Below are positions 32,136 to 44,951 of a stretch of DNA of 64,000 nt, in pieces. The notes under the pieces are model-generated. The model ran no database searches, was not told where the DNA came from, and worked only from the letters and a program-made list of their open reading frames with translations. The stretch is from Mixophyes australis. Its lineage: Eukaryota > Chordata > Amphibia > Anura > Limnodynastidae. The stretch covers positions 166,916,369 to 166,980,368 of the forward strand of contig JAVHZZ010000004.1 of assembly GCA_036250195.1 (NCBI GenBank), given 5' to 3'. Both the position numbers and the translations under genes were made by a program. How positions within the stretch are numbered: position 1 is the stretch's first letter; each line of letters opens with the position of its first letter.

Positions 32136-33164
32136 GCCCTTATATGTTTTCAGTTTTTCTTGCTGAAAATTATTTCTGGTATTATTCAAGGGCAAAAACA
32201 GGATTTCTAAAGCTTTTTTCTGAATAAAGCAAGCAAAATGCCACAATAGTAATAGAATTAGAAAAGAAAATGTATATAAATGTAAAACAAAGTATGTTAA
32301 ATAAAAATTAAGGCATAGTAAGTTGTATATTAATGTAAAGACCCACATTCAGATTAACCTCCTTTACATGGATCTGATCATCTCAACAAATTAATACTTT
32401 ATAAATTAATACAGCTCAAAAAATAATAATATTGATTTTCCCTCCAGCTCAATTCAAACAAAAAATAAAAATAAAATGATTGTTCTAGTTACATACCCTG
32501 TGCTTCACATCACTCTCAGCAGACAAGAAATTCTAAAGTGCACAGGTTTAGTGACAGACTTACTGTCAGAATTTTCTTTTTCCTTTAAACAGATAAAAAC
32601 ACTAGAGCATTAGAGTCAAACATAAGTAAGAATAATGTACTACAGCCAAAATAAATAAGTAGGAACATTTTCATTTTCTTGCGCCAAAGTCCTTAAAACA
32701 AAGGCAGATTCCCACAAAAAGGATTCTCAGATTGTAGACAAAGTGCTATTGTGTATTTAATGCAGGCACTAAATGAAAGGCATGGTCATAGTGTTGGAGG
32801 AGCACCTGGAGCAGACACCAATGTGGAACACCGCCTGGCACAGTTCAATACACAAATAAGGGCAAAAGTTTATACTCTAACATACACTGTTTAAAACTAA
32901 TTTAATGCATATATTCTGAAAGATTTTTTAAAACTTAATGATCTGTGGATGGCCTGTCATGTTGCAATCAATGTTAAATAATATATAAGAACCCAAAAAA
33001 GACCAATACTCAGAACATGACATAGAAATAGTCTTTCTGAAGAGTATGGCGTCATCCTTTTTAGACAAACAAATATAGAGATAGAACGGGTGGGTACAGA
33101 CAGCAAGCCATACAAACGGTTAGGGCACTCCTTGCTAAATGGGAGAACTTGTAAGTAGGAAGAT
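32136..33164. other. AT-rich non-coding DNA
   Basis: Nothing recognised; A-rich with no family motif in any frame. Confidence 0.65.
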
Positions 33165-33167
33165 TTA

Positions 33168-33342
33168 GGGCTAGATTTACTAAGCTGCGGGTTTTAAAAA
33201 GTGGGGATGTTGCCTATAGCAACCAATCAGATTCTAGCTATCATTTTGTAGAAGGTACTAAATAAATGAAAGATAGAATCTGATTGGTTGCTATAGGCAA
33301 CATCCCCACTTTTTCAAACCCGCAGCTTAGTAAATCTAGCCC
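33168..33342 (+). mobile_element. Palindromic Harbinger-like MITE, copy B
   Basis: Same 175-bp inverted repeat as 8079-8253, flanked by TTA at 33165-33167 and 33343-33345. Arms are nearly identical, so it can fold into a long hairpin. Confidence 0.88.
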
Positions 33343-33345
33343 TTA

Positions 33346-35102
33346 GTCTTTATTATGTAAGGGGAAATATAAAAAATCACCCATATATTTTTCCAGTCAT
33401 TTGAGTTCTCTGGCCACTACAAGATAAGCCATTTCTACAAACAACATAACTGTAACCCATCTGTTGCTCTATAATAGATAGGTTAGGTTGTGATCCTGCA
33501 CTTCTCCTTCTAATGATACCACACACTGCATGCAATTTGTGGAACAATAGAAGCAACTTTAATGAATAACCCTGGGGAGCAGGGAGACTTTTATGACCAA
33601 GGTGCATTGCTTGCAATAGAACATCATTTTTGATAAATGGACCTGTTCAACATATTAATGAGGATTGAACAACATTGTAATTGTGATATTTTTACTTGTC
33701 ACTGAGGACTGAATGCAGCTGAGAGAACCAAACATCAGATATGTAAAACAATGTTATGTCATCCCTTTGTTATAAATAGAACCACAAGATGAAACACTAT
33801 ACAGTAATACCACCGGGGTGTTATGTTGCTAGATTGCACCTGTGGCATAACATTTTATTGCACAGACTAATCACTATATGTTATACACCTGTGCAGCATA
33901 ACACCTGAGTAAGACATCTATAATTGCCATTTTATGTGCTCTATATGTAATAATCAGCTCTAATTCTGATAACCTCTAATCTATGTAGAGATGTTCATAA
34001 ATGTTAATTGAGAAAGTATCACAACTCTAAACAGGTGTTGATGACAATGGTCAATGAGACTAGAGTTTTTGAGGTGGTCTGTGAGCCATTTAATTGACAT
34101 CGGGGTCAAGAGATTCAGAGCTGTTCTGGATCCACTAAGATGTCACCATTTTACTGTTAGCCCATTTATCTGTGACAAATTTCCACTTAATGAGGCCCCA
34201 TCATTTTTCATATTTTCATTCTGCTTACTAACTACATTACTAAAGACTAGCTCATATGAGTACATTGTGGGCCATGAAATGCTCCAGGGCTCCATTCTTC
34301 ACTCCTACTCGGAAGTTCTTAAAGGTTTTTTCCTCCTTCTTTTTCTATCCGACAGAACTTTCATGATTCAAGTGTGAGGGAATTTCTGGGCAATGGGAAC
34401 CATCCCTAACTGCGCATGTGTTATTATTTACCAAGGGTCAACAAGCATTCTATCACTTTCCATAATAGTATGGTCAATAAATGCACTGTACTGTATCTGT
34501 GAAGTCTATGGATAATAAGTAATATCCCCTTATGTTACTAAATACTATTACAGAGAGGTAAAATAATCTATTTGCAAAATGACTTATGTCCATATGATTT
34601 GCTAGACTTTTAAAAAGATTTATAGTGAAAATAAGCTGACCTGATTATTGGGGATGTCCCTGGTCCTGGGGAGCCCTTCCTGGTGGCTGATCTATATTAA
34701 ATGCCCTGTAGATGACATGGGGATTAGCCTCTGTTCTTACTGCTCAGGCTGACAGACAGTGCATAGCCAGCCAGTGCAGAGGGCTGGTCCATTCCTCCCT
34801 AATGGTTCAGCTGGCGCCTCTCTTGTTGCCTCCCTCCACTCCCCCTTGCTCAACCTTCCTTTTCCTCTGCTTCCTCCCTCACTTATTGCTCCATTTCTCC
34901 ACTTTCCTCACTTCCTATTAGTTCTTAGCCTTTCCTACCCTCTGTCCTTCATCTTCTTCTCTGTTCCTCCCTTCACTTCTGTTCCTCCCCTTTATGTGGG
35001 CAGGTTTCCACTCCATCCCCCAAGACACATAAGGCTGGTGTTGGCTTCCCACATATGCAGAGACCATGCAGAAGGCATACAGAGGAGTCTGCTTCTCAAA
35101 CA
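33346..35102. other. Non-coding DNA
   Basis: No gene recognised. 34840-34990 is a CT-rich low-complexity patch that generates spurious leucine/proline/serine frames. Confidence 0.6.
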
Positions 35103-35107
35103 AATTG

Positions 35108-35592
35108 TGTTATGCTTCAAAGTAAGTAACAGCTTTGGAGCCCAGAATATGATAAAGAATATAGGTGTTTATTGATCAAAATGCAGATAAATAGTACAAA
35201 CCAAATAATGCTGAAACTGCACAGGAATATCAGAGATGACTGAGTACTGGTTGCAAGGAATGCAGCAGATACAGGAGAATGTTAGATGAAGAGGGATCCG
35301 GACTAATGATGTGAAGTCTAAGAGCATTGGAGAACCAGAAGACAAACCAAAAGGAAAGGCAACAAAGCAACAATGACCAGCACAGGATAGGGAGAGAGGC
35401 AGGTATACATAGGAAACACTCAGGTGCAGGAGATAATTAGTGACACAGGTAACCCCTAGCAATAACAAAGGAAAAAAGGCACAACAGCAGCACCTCTGGT
35501 GAGCAGAGGTACTGCCAGAATATATAGAATGAACACAAATATGCCAATGCAAAGCAGCAGGTAATGCAGAGGGCTGCAGGCAGATCCTGACA
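35108..35592 (-). mobile_element. Solo LTR
   Basis: On the minus strand it runs from TGTCAGGATCTGCC to GAAGCATAACA (485 bp), with a perfect 5-bp duplication AATTG at 35103-35107 and 35593-35597. A TATA-like TCTATATATTC (plus strand 35518-35528) lies near the minus-strand 5' end and a polyadenylation signal AATAAA (from plus-strand TTTATT near 35168) near the 3' end, the expected layout of an LTR. No internal region is present, so it is a recombination-derived solo LTR. Confidence 0.8.
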
Positions 35593-35597
35593 AATTG

Positions 35598-35970
35598 TCT
35601 GCAGAACAGCTTGGGGTAAGTGTGTTTGTATATTCATGTAATGTGCCAGGGGCAGTATTAATATAATTTATTTGAATAGGAATTTAATGTAGTTGGGGAT
35701 ACTAAGGTTATGTAGTGGGCTATTAATGTAATGTGGCTGCTGGTGGGGTTATATTTGTGATATGGAGGCTTTTAATATAATTTAAGGACTGTAAAGTGTG
35801 GTGGGGGTGGGGGGTCTAAGTGCTCCACTGCACTACACAGCTGATGCAGCACTCCTCAATCGCACTACTCCCCAGCAGGTAAGAATATGTTGGGGCAGGT
35901 GCTTGGGGCTCATATGGCCTAAGAAGAAAGGTGGGGTAGCATATGTAACAGGGAGAGGATAGGGACATCA
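35598..35970. other. Non-coding, G-rich in part
   Basis: GT/G-rich sequence with no recognised repeat or gene. Confidence 0.55.
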
Positions 35971-35974
35971 AATA

Positions 35975-37148
35975 TACTGATCAGCCACAACATTAAAACC
36001 TGCCTAATATTGTGTAGGTCCCCCTCATGCAGCCAAACCAGCTCTGACCCATGGAGGCATTGACTCCACAAGACCTCTGAAGGTGTCCTCTGGTATCTGG
36101 CACCAAGACATTAGCAGCAGATCCTTTACGTCATGTAAGTTGTGAGGTGGGGGTGGATCAGACTTGTCTTTCCAGCACATCCCACAGATGCTCGATCAGA
36201 TTGAGATCTGGGCAAACTGGAGGCCAAATCAACACCTTGAACACTTTGTCATGTTCTTAAAAACATTTCTAAAAATTTTTTGCAGTGTGGAATGGTGAAT
36301 TATCCTACTGAAAGAGGCCACTGAGAATACTCTTGTCATTAAAGGATGTGCTTGATCTGAAACAATGTTTAGGTAGGGGATACATGCCAAAGTAACATCC
36401 ACGTGAATGCCAGGACCCAAGGTCTCAACAGAACACTGTCCAGAGCATCACTCTGCCTCCACCTGCTTGCCTTCTTTCCATAGTGTTCCCTGGTGCCATC
36501 TCATGCCAAGAGAAATGATGCATATGCACCCGACCGTCCACATGATGTAAAAGAAACTGTGATTCATTTGACCAGACCACCTTCTTCCGTTGCTCCATGG
36601 TCCAGTTCTAACACTCACTTAAACATTGTAGGCACTTACAGCGGTGGATAGCGGTAAGGTGGCACTTTGACTGGTCTGTGGCTATGTAGTTCCATATGCT
36701 GCAAGCTGTGAGCACTGTGTGTTCTGACAAATTACTATCATAGCCGGCATTAACTTTTTCAGCAATTTGTGCTACAGAAGCTTTTTTGTGGAATTAGAGC
36801 AGACGGGCTAGAATTTGCCTATGACCCAGTCACCGGTTCACCGGTTATACTTCCTTGGACCACTTTTGGTGGGTACTAACCACTGAATACCGAGAACACC
36901 CCACAAGACCCGCCGATTTGGAGATGCTCTGACCCAGTCATCTAAACCATCACAATTTGGCCCTTGTCAAAGTTGCTCAGCTCCTTACACATGCCCATTT
37001 TTCCTGCTTCCAACACATCAACTTCAAGAAATGACTATTCACTTACTGCCTAATATATCTCATGCCTCGATAGGTGCCATTGTAACGAGATAATCAATGT
37101 TATTCACTTCCCTTGTCAGTGGTATTAATGTTGTGACTGATTGGTGTG
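35975..37148 (-). mobile_element. Tc1-like transposon, inactive
   Basis: Ends: left TACTGATCAGCCACAACATT; right, inverted, CACCAATCAGTCACAACATT. On the minus strand the decayed transposase starts LSNFDKGQIVM near 36980, and later gives GIHVDVTLACIPYLNIVSDQ near 36400 and other pieces. Order and sequence match the transposase of Tc1-type elements common in fish and frogs (helix-turn-helix at the N-terminus, DDE catalytic part). Many stops and shifts; the family's full length is about 340 residues. Confidence 0.88.
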
Positions 37149-37535
37149 TTCCCACGCGATTCTCCCCTTGTCACATATGGAGAGGCAGGCAAGCACTACT
37201 CATGCACATAGGCACACTAAATTCATAAAACACCACTGGTTTGTTCAATTATTGCTTAAGAATTGTGTGCCCATTAGTTCATACATCCCTTGGGAATTAT
37301 ACATATATTTGTTTTGTGCATATTTAAACTATGGGCTAACAGTGATGGTCTAAAGTTCCACGTTTACTAGTTACTGTACCTTTTGATTTTTTAACAACAC
37401 AGTCACTGCACAATCACTGTGCACAATGTTCAAGGTAAGGATTTTTAGGACCAGTATAAGCAAGGCCTGATCAACCACTAGGCTGACCAGGCTGCAGCCT
37501 GGGGCGCTGGGTCCCGGGGGGCGCGGCACTGTGGG

Positions 37536-37617
37536 TATTTTTTTTTTTTTTTTTTTTAATTTTATTTTTTATTTTTTTTACATTTTTTTTTTTTTCTTCA
37601 TTCATTTTTTTTTTTCG
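37536..37617. repeat. Poly(T)-rich tract
   Basis: About 80 bases almost entirely T inside the hAT-type element, just before the minisatellite. Confidence 0.9.
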
Positions 37618-37802
37618 GGGTGGGAGAGGGGGGTCGCCGCGGGGGGGTGGAGGGCTTGACGATCAAAAGCATTGGTGGTCAGTGGTTAGCAACACACAGC
37701 CAATCGCCAGGCTGCCTGTTGCTGTGCAGCAGACAGGAAGCAGGATGTCTTCACTTCCTACCTGCTGATCTGAGGAGAGGAGCGACGTTGGCACAACTAC
37801 AG

Positions 37803-38560
37803 GTAAGTGAAGGGGGGAACTGCCCTGCATATTTATAGGGAGGGGGGGGAACTGCCCTGCATATCTATAGGGAGGGGGGGGAACTGCCCTGCATATCTAT
37901 AGGGGGGATGGGGGAACTGCCCTGCATATCTATAGGGAGGGGGGGAGCTGCCCTGCATATCTATAGGGAGGGGGGGGGACTGCCCTGCATATCTATAGGG
38001 AGGGGGGGAACTGCCCTGCATATCTATAGGGAGGGGGGGGAACTGCCCTGCATATCTATAGGGAGGGGGGGGAACTGCCCTGCATATCTATAGGGAGGGG
38101 GGGAACTGCCCTGCATATTTATAGGGAGGGGGGGGAACTGCCCTGCATATCTATAGGGAGGAGGGGGAACTGCCCTGCATATCTATAGGGAGGGGGGGAA
38201 CTGCCCTGCATATCTATAAGGAGGGGGGGAACTGCCCTGCATATCTATTGGGAGGGGGAGAACTGCCCTGCATATCTATAGGGAGGGGGAACTGCCCTGC
38301 ATATCTATAGGAAGGGGGGGGAACTACCCTGCATATCTATAGGGAGGGGGGGAACTACCCTGCATATCTATAGGGAGGGGGGGAACTACACTGCATATTT
38401 ATAGAGAGGTGGGGGAACTACCCTGCATATCTATAGGGAGGAAGGGGGGACTACCCTGCATATCTATAGGGAAGGAGAGGGGGGACTGTCATGCATATGT
38501 ATAGGGAGGGAGAGGGGGACTGTCATACAAATCTATAGGGTGGGAGGGGGGGCTGCCATG
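37803..38560 (+). repeat. 31-bp G-rich minisatellite
   Basis: About 22 copies of a 30-33-bp unit: a run GGGAGGGGGGG, then AACTGCCCTGCATATCTATA. Copies are near identical at 37840-38280 and drift to the right. Each unit brings at least two G runs, so G-quadruplex formation on the plus strand is plausible. Short frames on either strand are repeat artefacts. Confidence 0.93.
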
Positions 38561-39312
38561 AAAATCTATAGGGAGGTAGAGAGGTTGATATGTATAAAGG
38601 AGGGCAGAGGAGGGGGGCTGATATATGTGACTGGGGGAGTTTTGATGTGACGGGGGGGGATAGCTAGCTAGCAGAGTGGAGGTAAGGAAAATAGCTGCAA
38701 GGGGGATGGATGCAGGGTGGGAGGTAAAGAAAATGGCTGCAGCAGGGGTTAAGGAAAATGGCTGTGGGGGGGGGGGTTGTGGTTAAGGAAAATGGCTGCA
38801 GGGGGTATTTAAAAAATAGAGCAGCTTTGGGGGGCAGAATCTCATGATTGTGTGGTGGTCACATGGGTGGTCTCAGCAATCACTAGAATACTAAATATTA
38901 GTGAGATGGGGCTGGTAGAGGTTTGTATTTGATTGACAACAAATATTCAGATATTGCTTATATATGCCTGTCCAATGGGGTACTTTTAGCTGGCCATAAT
39001 GGAGTGTTTTGTTTTAACTAAAGGGCCTAATCATTCAGGGTTTGCATTATAGTACATTTTTGCATTTTCAAAAAAGGACGCCAACTTTCCAGAAGCCAGC
39101 GAGAGGATAACAAAGTTGCAAGAGAGAAGAGCAAGGACAGGTAAGAGACAATGGCACAATCTGTCTAAATTTGAATGCTGGAGAATACACCTGAACATTC
39201 ATATTCAGGAGTGTTCCTATACACCTATATATTCGGAGGAGGGGGGGGGGGGGGCGCTGCGGCCGTATTAGCCTAGGGCGGCCAGAACCCTTAATCAGGC
39301 CCTGAGTATAAG

Positions 39313-40600
39313 ACTACTTACCTGTATTCTTCAAAGGGAGTCTTGTTATGTCATAATGATGTCACCATTAACTTTCCTGGATAAAGACAGGTTTTCTCTG
39401 CAAAGCAGCACTAATATTTCCAGTGTAATGAAGCTCATGGGTCTGAAATAAGTCTGAACGCAACTTGGTTAAAAAAAAAGAGCACAGAACTTGAACGTCC
39501 ATCCTCCCATATACCATTTCAAGCGGATCTCAAAATGTGTTTCGATTTGAATTTGGGTGTACGTAGGCTAAAAATATGATTGTTTAAAAAAGGTTTTGTT
39601 TTGTTTTTAATATTAAATTCATAAATCAAGATGTTCTTAATACAGTGTGATTTTATGGTCTTTCTTGGTTCCATAAACATGTTCTGTGCTAGTCAGTGGC
39701 ATGTATACGTGTACTTTTCCAAAGTTATCACTATCAGTTGGCACTTCCACATGCCCTGTAGCTTGTTCAAATGATATGGCTGAATCAATTGTACTTACAA
39801 GAAAATTCAGGACTTGAATCGACTGCATCTACATTGGAATGCCCTCACCCGGCGCCACAAAACCTTATAGAGGCGAGGGGTCCAGCCATTACCACCTTAA
39901 ATGCAGCAATGGCACTGTCATCAAGGGGAATGACGTGCTTAACACACGCCGACTTGTCTTGCATCGCAATTCTCACATGCCGGCTACAACAGTTATCAGA
40001 AATGGTGCAGATCTACATTAAGGTATGTAGTTATATACTCACCATCGGAATCCTCGTCATCGGTATCTTCAAGTCGATGACATTGTTGTCGATCTCAGAA
40101 GCATCGCATATGCGTACCACACCCCTTTTTAGGCCCCATAATTATATCAAAGTTTTGTAAAAAGTATGCATCGTTGGTATTGCTGTGTTTCACAGAACTA
40201 GACTGTTCATGTTTCTTAGGTAAGTTTATAGGTTATACTAGTTATAAAAAAAATAACTATTGGAAAAAATATGCAAAAAAATGTTTAAATTTGTACCTGT
40301 TTTTCAATGTGTAATGCACTTAAATATTTAATATGCTACATAAAAAGGTGAAAAGAGATTCTCAATTTAAGTGACACATAGTGAACCTGTGAAACAAGAT
40401 CTAGTCATTAAGTTATAAAACATCCCCCACCACAAAAGAGGTAAGAAATTAAGGCTGCAAATGTTAATGTACACTTGGAAGCTTCCTACATTAAAATGTA
40501 TAGTGCTGGAACTCCCATAGCTCTAACAGTCTAGTCCACTTTCATGATAGGGATGGATGCATACACTGTATCAGAACTACTTTTATTTGACTTATGATAC
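39313..40600. other. Non-coding; part may be an unrecognised repeat
   Basis: 39820-40130 is less AT-rich and CpG-containing (CACCCGGCGCCAC, GTCGATGACATTGTTGTCGAT), unlike its flanks, which suggests a dispersed element I cannot name. No coding similarity. Confidence 0.45.
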
Positions 40601-40605
40601 AAGTG

Positions 40606-41246
40606 TGTCACTCAGCTAGGGTCAGAGGGATGGCCGTAGAGTCAGCTTATGTTGGTATTACCTCTCCAGAGGCGCGGAGTTTAACAGTGAGGGAGGTTTT
40701 CACCAGAGACTTCCGCAAGGGAGTTTGGACTTCGCTGCTCCCAGACCGCAGGTCGCAGCCCTCTTATGGGGTGATGAGCGAGACTTTATGGAGAAGCAAG
40801 ATAATATCTGAAAATGCCACGGATGAGAAGTATCAGAATGACTGAGAAGCTAGGAGCCTGTTTCCCAGGGAAACGGTTGAGCCAATATACAGAGAGCAAG
40901 GATCAGCCGGAGAGTAAGCAGGTTTACAGGAGGCTGGTGGCGGTGATCTGCAGATAGATGTACTGGAGCCTCAGAGAACAGGTAGCAATAATCTGCATAG
41001 CGTTACCACAGGTTAGTGGAGTGGACACAGAGGCTGTGATGATCTGCGGATAGACGTGCTGGAGACTCAGAGAACAGCTAGCAAACAGGAGCCAGGGAAC
41101 AGGACTAAATGAGAAGTGCTGGTTCGCACAGACGAGATGGCGTCCCGCCAGGAGAGCCACGGCGTCCGTCCCAGAGAAGCCCAGCCGCCGTGAATAGGGC
41201 GAGTAACAGCAGGGAGCCCGTCGATCAGCAGGTCTGGTGTGTGACA
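40606..41246. mobile_element. TGTCAC-ended element, copy H
   Basis: A 641-bp element from TGTCACTCAGC to GTGTGTGACA, flanked by a perfect 5-bp duplication AAGTG at 40601-40605 and 41247-41251. It shares GGAGTTTAACAGTGAGGGAGG and the AGCAGGTCTG end with the copy at 12487-13339, and has a short internal duplication (GATAGA(T/C)GT(A/G)CTGGAG). GAGATGGCG at 41134-41142 is a YY1-like word. Confidence 0.75.
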
Positions 41247-41299
41247 AAGTGGAATAATTACCGATCCAGTACAAAAGGTTAATTTACATGTGCATTATT

Positions 41300-41368
41300 A
41301 AGAGTACATGACATTTTGGGGGTACTTGAAGACAATTGTGCGGGTACTTGAAGACAATTGTGCTGACT
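41300..41368 (+). repeat. 22-bp direct duplication
   Basis: GGGTACTTGAAGACAATTGTG occurs twice in tandem near 41320-41363, the second preceded by C rather than G. No known function. Confidence 0.8.
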
Positions 41369-41621
41369 GGTTTTACAGTTACTCATAGCGATAGCTCAGT
41401 AAAAGAGGCAGGCTAGTTTAGCTTAAAGGCAAAGTCTCACCCTCAATTATACAGTTGAATACAGCAAAAAATTATGGCCCTAACAGAATGCTAAGAAATT
41501 AGATAAGTGAAGTACAACTAGACAGATGATAGATACACTTGCATTGAACACACTGGCACAAAATACCCTGGGGTCTTATAATCTCTGTTATTTCTAAGGT
41601 GAGTGAAAGTAAAACATTAAA

Positions 41622-41880
41622 CCATACTTGCCCACTGTTCCGGGAATGTCCAGGAGACTCACAAATTCTGGGTATGTCTCACGGACTCCCAGGAGAGCAG
41701 GCCATTCCCACATGGGAGCCTCAATGATGTGATACACGTGAATCGCGTCAATTTGGCCTGCAAAGAAAATGGGAGCAGGCTCAAAATGACACGATTCATC
41801 ATGCCCCACCTCTTACACCCTCCCACTTTAGCCCTCTCCAGGATCTCCTGGAGTGCAACACTATAATGTTGGTAAGAATA
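41622..41880. mobile_element. Hairpin-array MITE, degraded copy
   Basis: Starts CCATACTTGCC, continues GGGAATGTCCAGGAGACTC and ends near TGTTGGTAAGAATA. Same family as 10077-10393, but most hairpins have decayed. Confidence 0.7.
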
Positions 41881-42143
41881 CATGAAACATATAATCTAAT
41901 GAGAGTTTCAACCAGAAAGATTTGGTCTTGTTTAAGTTTTTTTAATAGTCTAGTCCAGATATCGCACATTAAAGGTAATGTAGTTCCAATAATTCTAAAG
42001 TATGGGGCTTAATAACTTAACATTTATAACATCTAATGAAGATAGGACAGTAATTCTTGCAACCTCTCACAGCCTTATTAAGCAACCTCAATGTGATCAT
42101 ACAATGTGTGTTGGATAAATTATATTGGTAAGTTTTCGGGTTA

Positions 42144-43358
42144 GGCTTGGTGCACACTACAGGAAAATTCTAACGATACAATATCAATTTTAACAAAGAC
42201 AGGGGGGAAAAAAGTCCTGATTGGCATGTCGATCTATGTGTACACACTATACACAATTTACCTCCAGATCTGTGCTCTGCATCTGGTCCAAGAGCACTGT
42301 AGTCGTTGATGGAAGGATGTAGACTTGGAGTAGACAACCTCTGGTTTTCCAGTATTTGAACTACAACTCCTAACATAGCATCTGCTCTTTCTCAGGATCC
42401 CACACAATGAACAGTCCCTGTCAGAGAGCGACCAAAGAGCAGGCAGGAGGATACAGAGTTATCCCGGGGTGCACATAGACTGGGGATAACCAGGGGAATT
42501 AGGGTGTGCAGAACTCATGGTCTAGGTGTTAGGTGGTCCCCTGGAATTGGGTCAAGGGTAAAAAAGCTGGAATTTTGTCAGGTTGTAATAATACCGGAAT
42601 AAATACAATTTAAACAATTACAAATTTTGAGACTATCAGTATGCTGCTCAAGCAAGGGAGGAACTGCTACTGTGCAAGGTGTATAGGTTTGAGGTTGCCC
42701 CAGATCCTGCCCACTGTACCAAGATAATGCCACAGTGACTATCGGGGACAGCAGAAAGGTACCATTGCACCTACTCAGTGAACAGTAAAATCTACAGTTT
42801 CTGCTTAGGCGTTTGAATTCATATGTGACTCAGCCCAAGACAGAAGCAAACTTTGCCATGCATCATATATTTCACACTGTGCCTGTATGTAATTCTTCGC
42901 TCAGAGGGCATAGAGGGAGTTCATCTGTGTGGCCAATGTACCTACTTGTGACCCCCACAGCTCGCACTTCCATTCTTCAGTCCCATGAGCGTGTCATTTT
43001 TACTCCCTGCCTCGCTCTGATTGGAGGCTATAGCTGTCAATCTCCGCCTTCCTGCAGAAGAGAACATTCAGACCTCCGGACACCGGGTCCTTCTGTGTCA
43101 AATGTGAGTCCAATGCTGCTAAAATGTCGTTCCAATTTTGCACAGTGCATACACACTGGAAAATCGGAATGACATAATTCCATCGTTGAGCGAGATTTTT
43201 AGTTTGGTTCAAAAATCTCCTTAAATGATATTATGTGCTTTGGAACGGTAATTGCTCCTCGCTGTAGGGTACACACTACTGTGATATCGGGCCAATCAGT
43301 CGTTCACCGTCTGATTGGCCCGATAATCTGCTGAAAACAGTGTAGTGTGTACCTAGCC
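42144..43358. mobile_element. MITE with GCACACTAC-type ends, long copy
   Basis: Left end GGCTTGGTGCACACTACAG and inverted right end GGCTAGGTACACACTACAC, flanked by TTA at 42141-42143 and 43359-43361. It shares AATCGGAATGACATAATTCC with the copy at 7957-8517. It is longer because about 0.8 kb of unrelated sequence (about 42310-43090) lies inside; I see no clean boundary for that insert. Confidence 0.65.
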
Positions 43359-43361
43359 TTA

Positions 43362-44948
43362 GACTAACTATCTGAATTACCTGATTATTCACCTTGTTAA
43401 GTAGTTGCTCAAAAGTACACAACCGATCTCCAGCTCACTGTATTCTCTAGGCCTCAGAGGCTGGAGAAGTTTGAGAGTGACATGGGCTGATCCAGGGTAT
43501 ATAAACATAGTGATTAACTACAGCTAGATGATTGGAGTTCATCGTTATCCAAATATGTCAATATTGTACATCACTGAATTCAGTGTATATACAGTAGGTG
43601 TTTCATTCATTAAAAATATATTTTTTTCTTTGCATTTTATACTGTGATTGTACCAGTGGGCCCTGACACTAAATTAGATGTCAAAATGCTATGTCCCTTA
43701 AGCAATGCTCTACTTTTATTGCACAATTTACAAACAGAGAATGGTTTCTATTATAAGTGTAAAAACACTAACATTTACATTTTTGAGAACTACAATGCAC
43801 TTTTTCATATGCAAGTGCAACTTGTATTTTACCAGTATTGTGGCTTAAAAATATAATTCAAATATGCATTTTCCCCATGAATTACACAAACTACACAGCT
43901 AAATGCTTGCAAATAATGAATTAAATGTTTGAAACGTGTATTTTGTTTAGTGTCCAGTGGGTTGAGGTGTCAATGCAAGTTGAAAGTATACAGATGCGTA
44001 AATATACTGACATTCTGCTTCCAAAATGGCACTTGGGACAGGAGACACTGATAAGGATGATATATTGCACACATAAAGATACCGCTGTTAATCCTATTCT
44101 AAGCACCAGGCTATAGGAAGGAAATGAAACCAAAGCTCTAAACCATAACTAGGGTACAAAGTTTTTGTGTCTTTTAGCAAAGCAAATCTCTACTGTCTCC
44201 TATAGGCTTTCATGACTGCACTGGGAGTCTGAGTGTTATTCACATGCAAAATAGGTTAATTCATGAGAGGAACACACATCACTTATATCTAATCCATGCT
44301 ACGCTCAATAGCTTTAAAGCTGGTGGCCAAGAATGGAAAACACTAGTTTTAGCTTGAGGAAAACAGAAGTTTGCTGCCGTTTATGTTTAAAGCCTTTGAC
44401 CTGTAAAACAGGTCAGTTTGTGTGACCTCACCAGGCAAGAAGACCTTTGTAATTTGTCATGACTTTGCACTGGATTATAAATGTTCTCAGTTAGTTTCCC
44501 ATTAAGATTAATTAAACTCCCATATCTTATTATCCTACAAAACCATAGAAGCAGATGACAAAAGCTGCTATATGTGTTTTCATCCAAACCTTTAATGGTA
44601 CAGAAATATATATTTTTAAAACCTTGGTTAATTTGATACCATTATTTTCTCATACTATTCCATCTGCAGTAGTTTTGTAATTAAACTTCTATATTTCTAA
44701 ATGATCCAAGTAAGATTGCTCGTGCGCATCAATGGAGGAATGTGTTTTTTTGGTGCACGTGGAGGATCTGCTCCTGCAGATAGCCAAAACATAAATAAAG
44801 AACTGCATCAAGTTTCATGCTAGATGTTACTGCTTAATAAAGTTTATTTATTAAAGGCAATGAGACATCCTGGTAGGACTATTCAGGAACACTTATTAAA
44901 TCAGAATGTTGATTTTTACACTAAAAATATTGTGATGCTATCAAACAT
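43362..44948. other. Non-coding; candidate conserved stretch
   Basis: No repeat or gene. 44180-44580 has balanced composition without repeats, similar in texture to conserved non-coding DNA, but this cannot be tested here. Confidence 0.4.
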
Positions 44949-44951
44949 TAG

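Larger units (their letters stand above)
37461..39304. mobile_element. hAT-type element carrying a minisatellite
   Basis: The left end CAAGGCCTGATCAACC and inverted right end CAGGGCCTGATTAAGG are flanked by a perfect 8-bp duplication AGTATAAG (37453-37460, 39305-39312). Size is 1844 bp. Contents: a long T-rich tract, the G-rich 31-bp minisatellite, then degenerate G-rich DNA and a G18 run near 39240. No transposase. The ends resemble those of the element at 60777-61114. Confidence 0.88.

Noticed and set aside
34840..34990. Frames rich in Leu, Pro and Ser
   Set aside because: Low-complexity CT-rich DNA; no domain or conserved residue pattern.
37620..38093. Short frames of repeated GELPCISIGRGG-type peptides on both strands
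   Set aside because: Artefact of the 31-bp minisatellite; not conserved and interrupted wherever the unit length changes.
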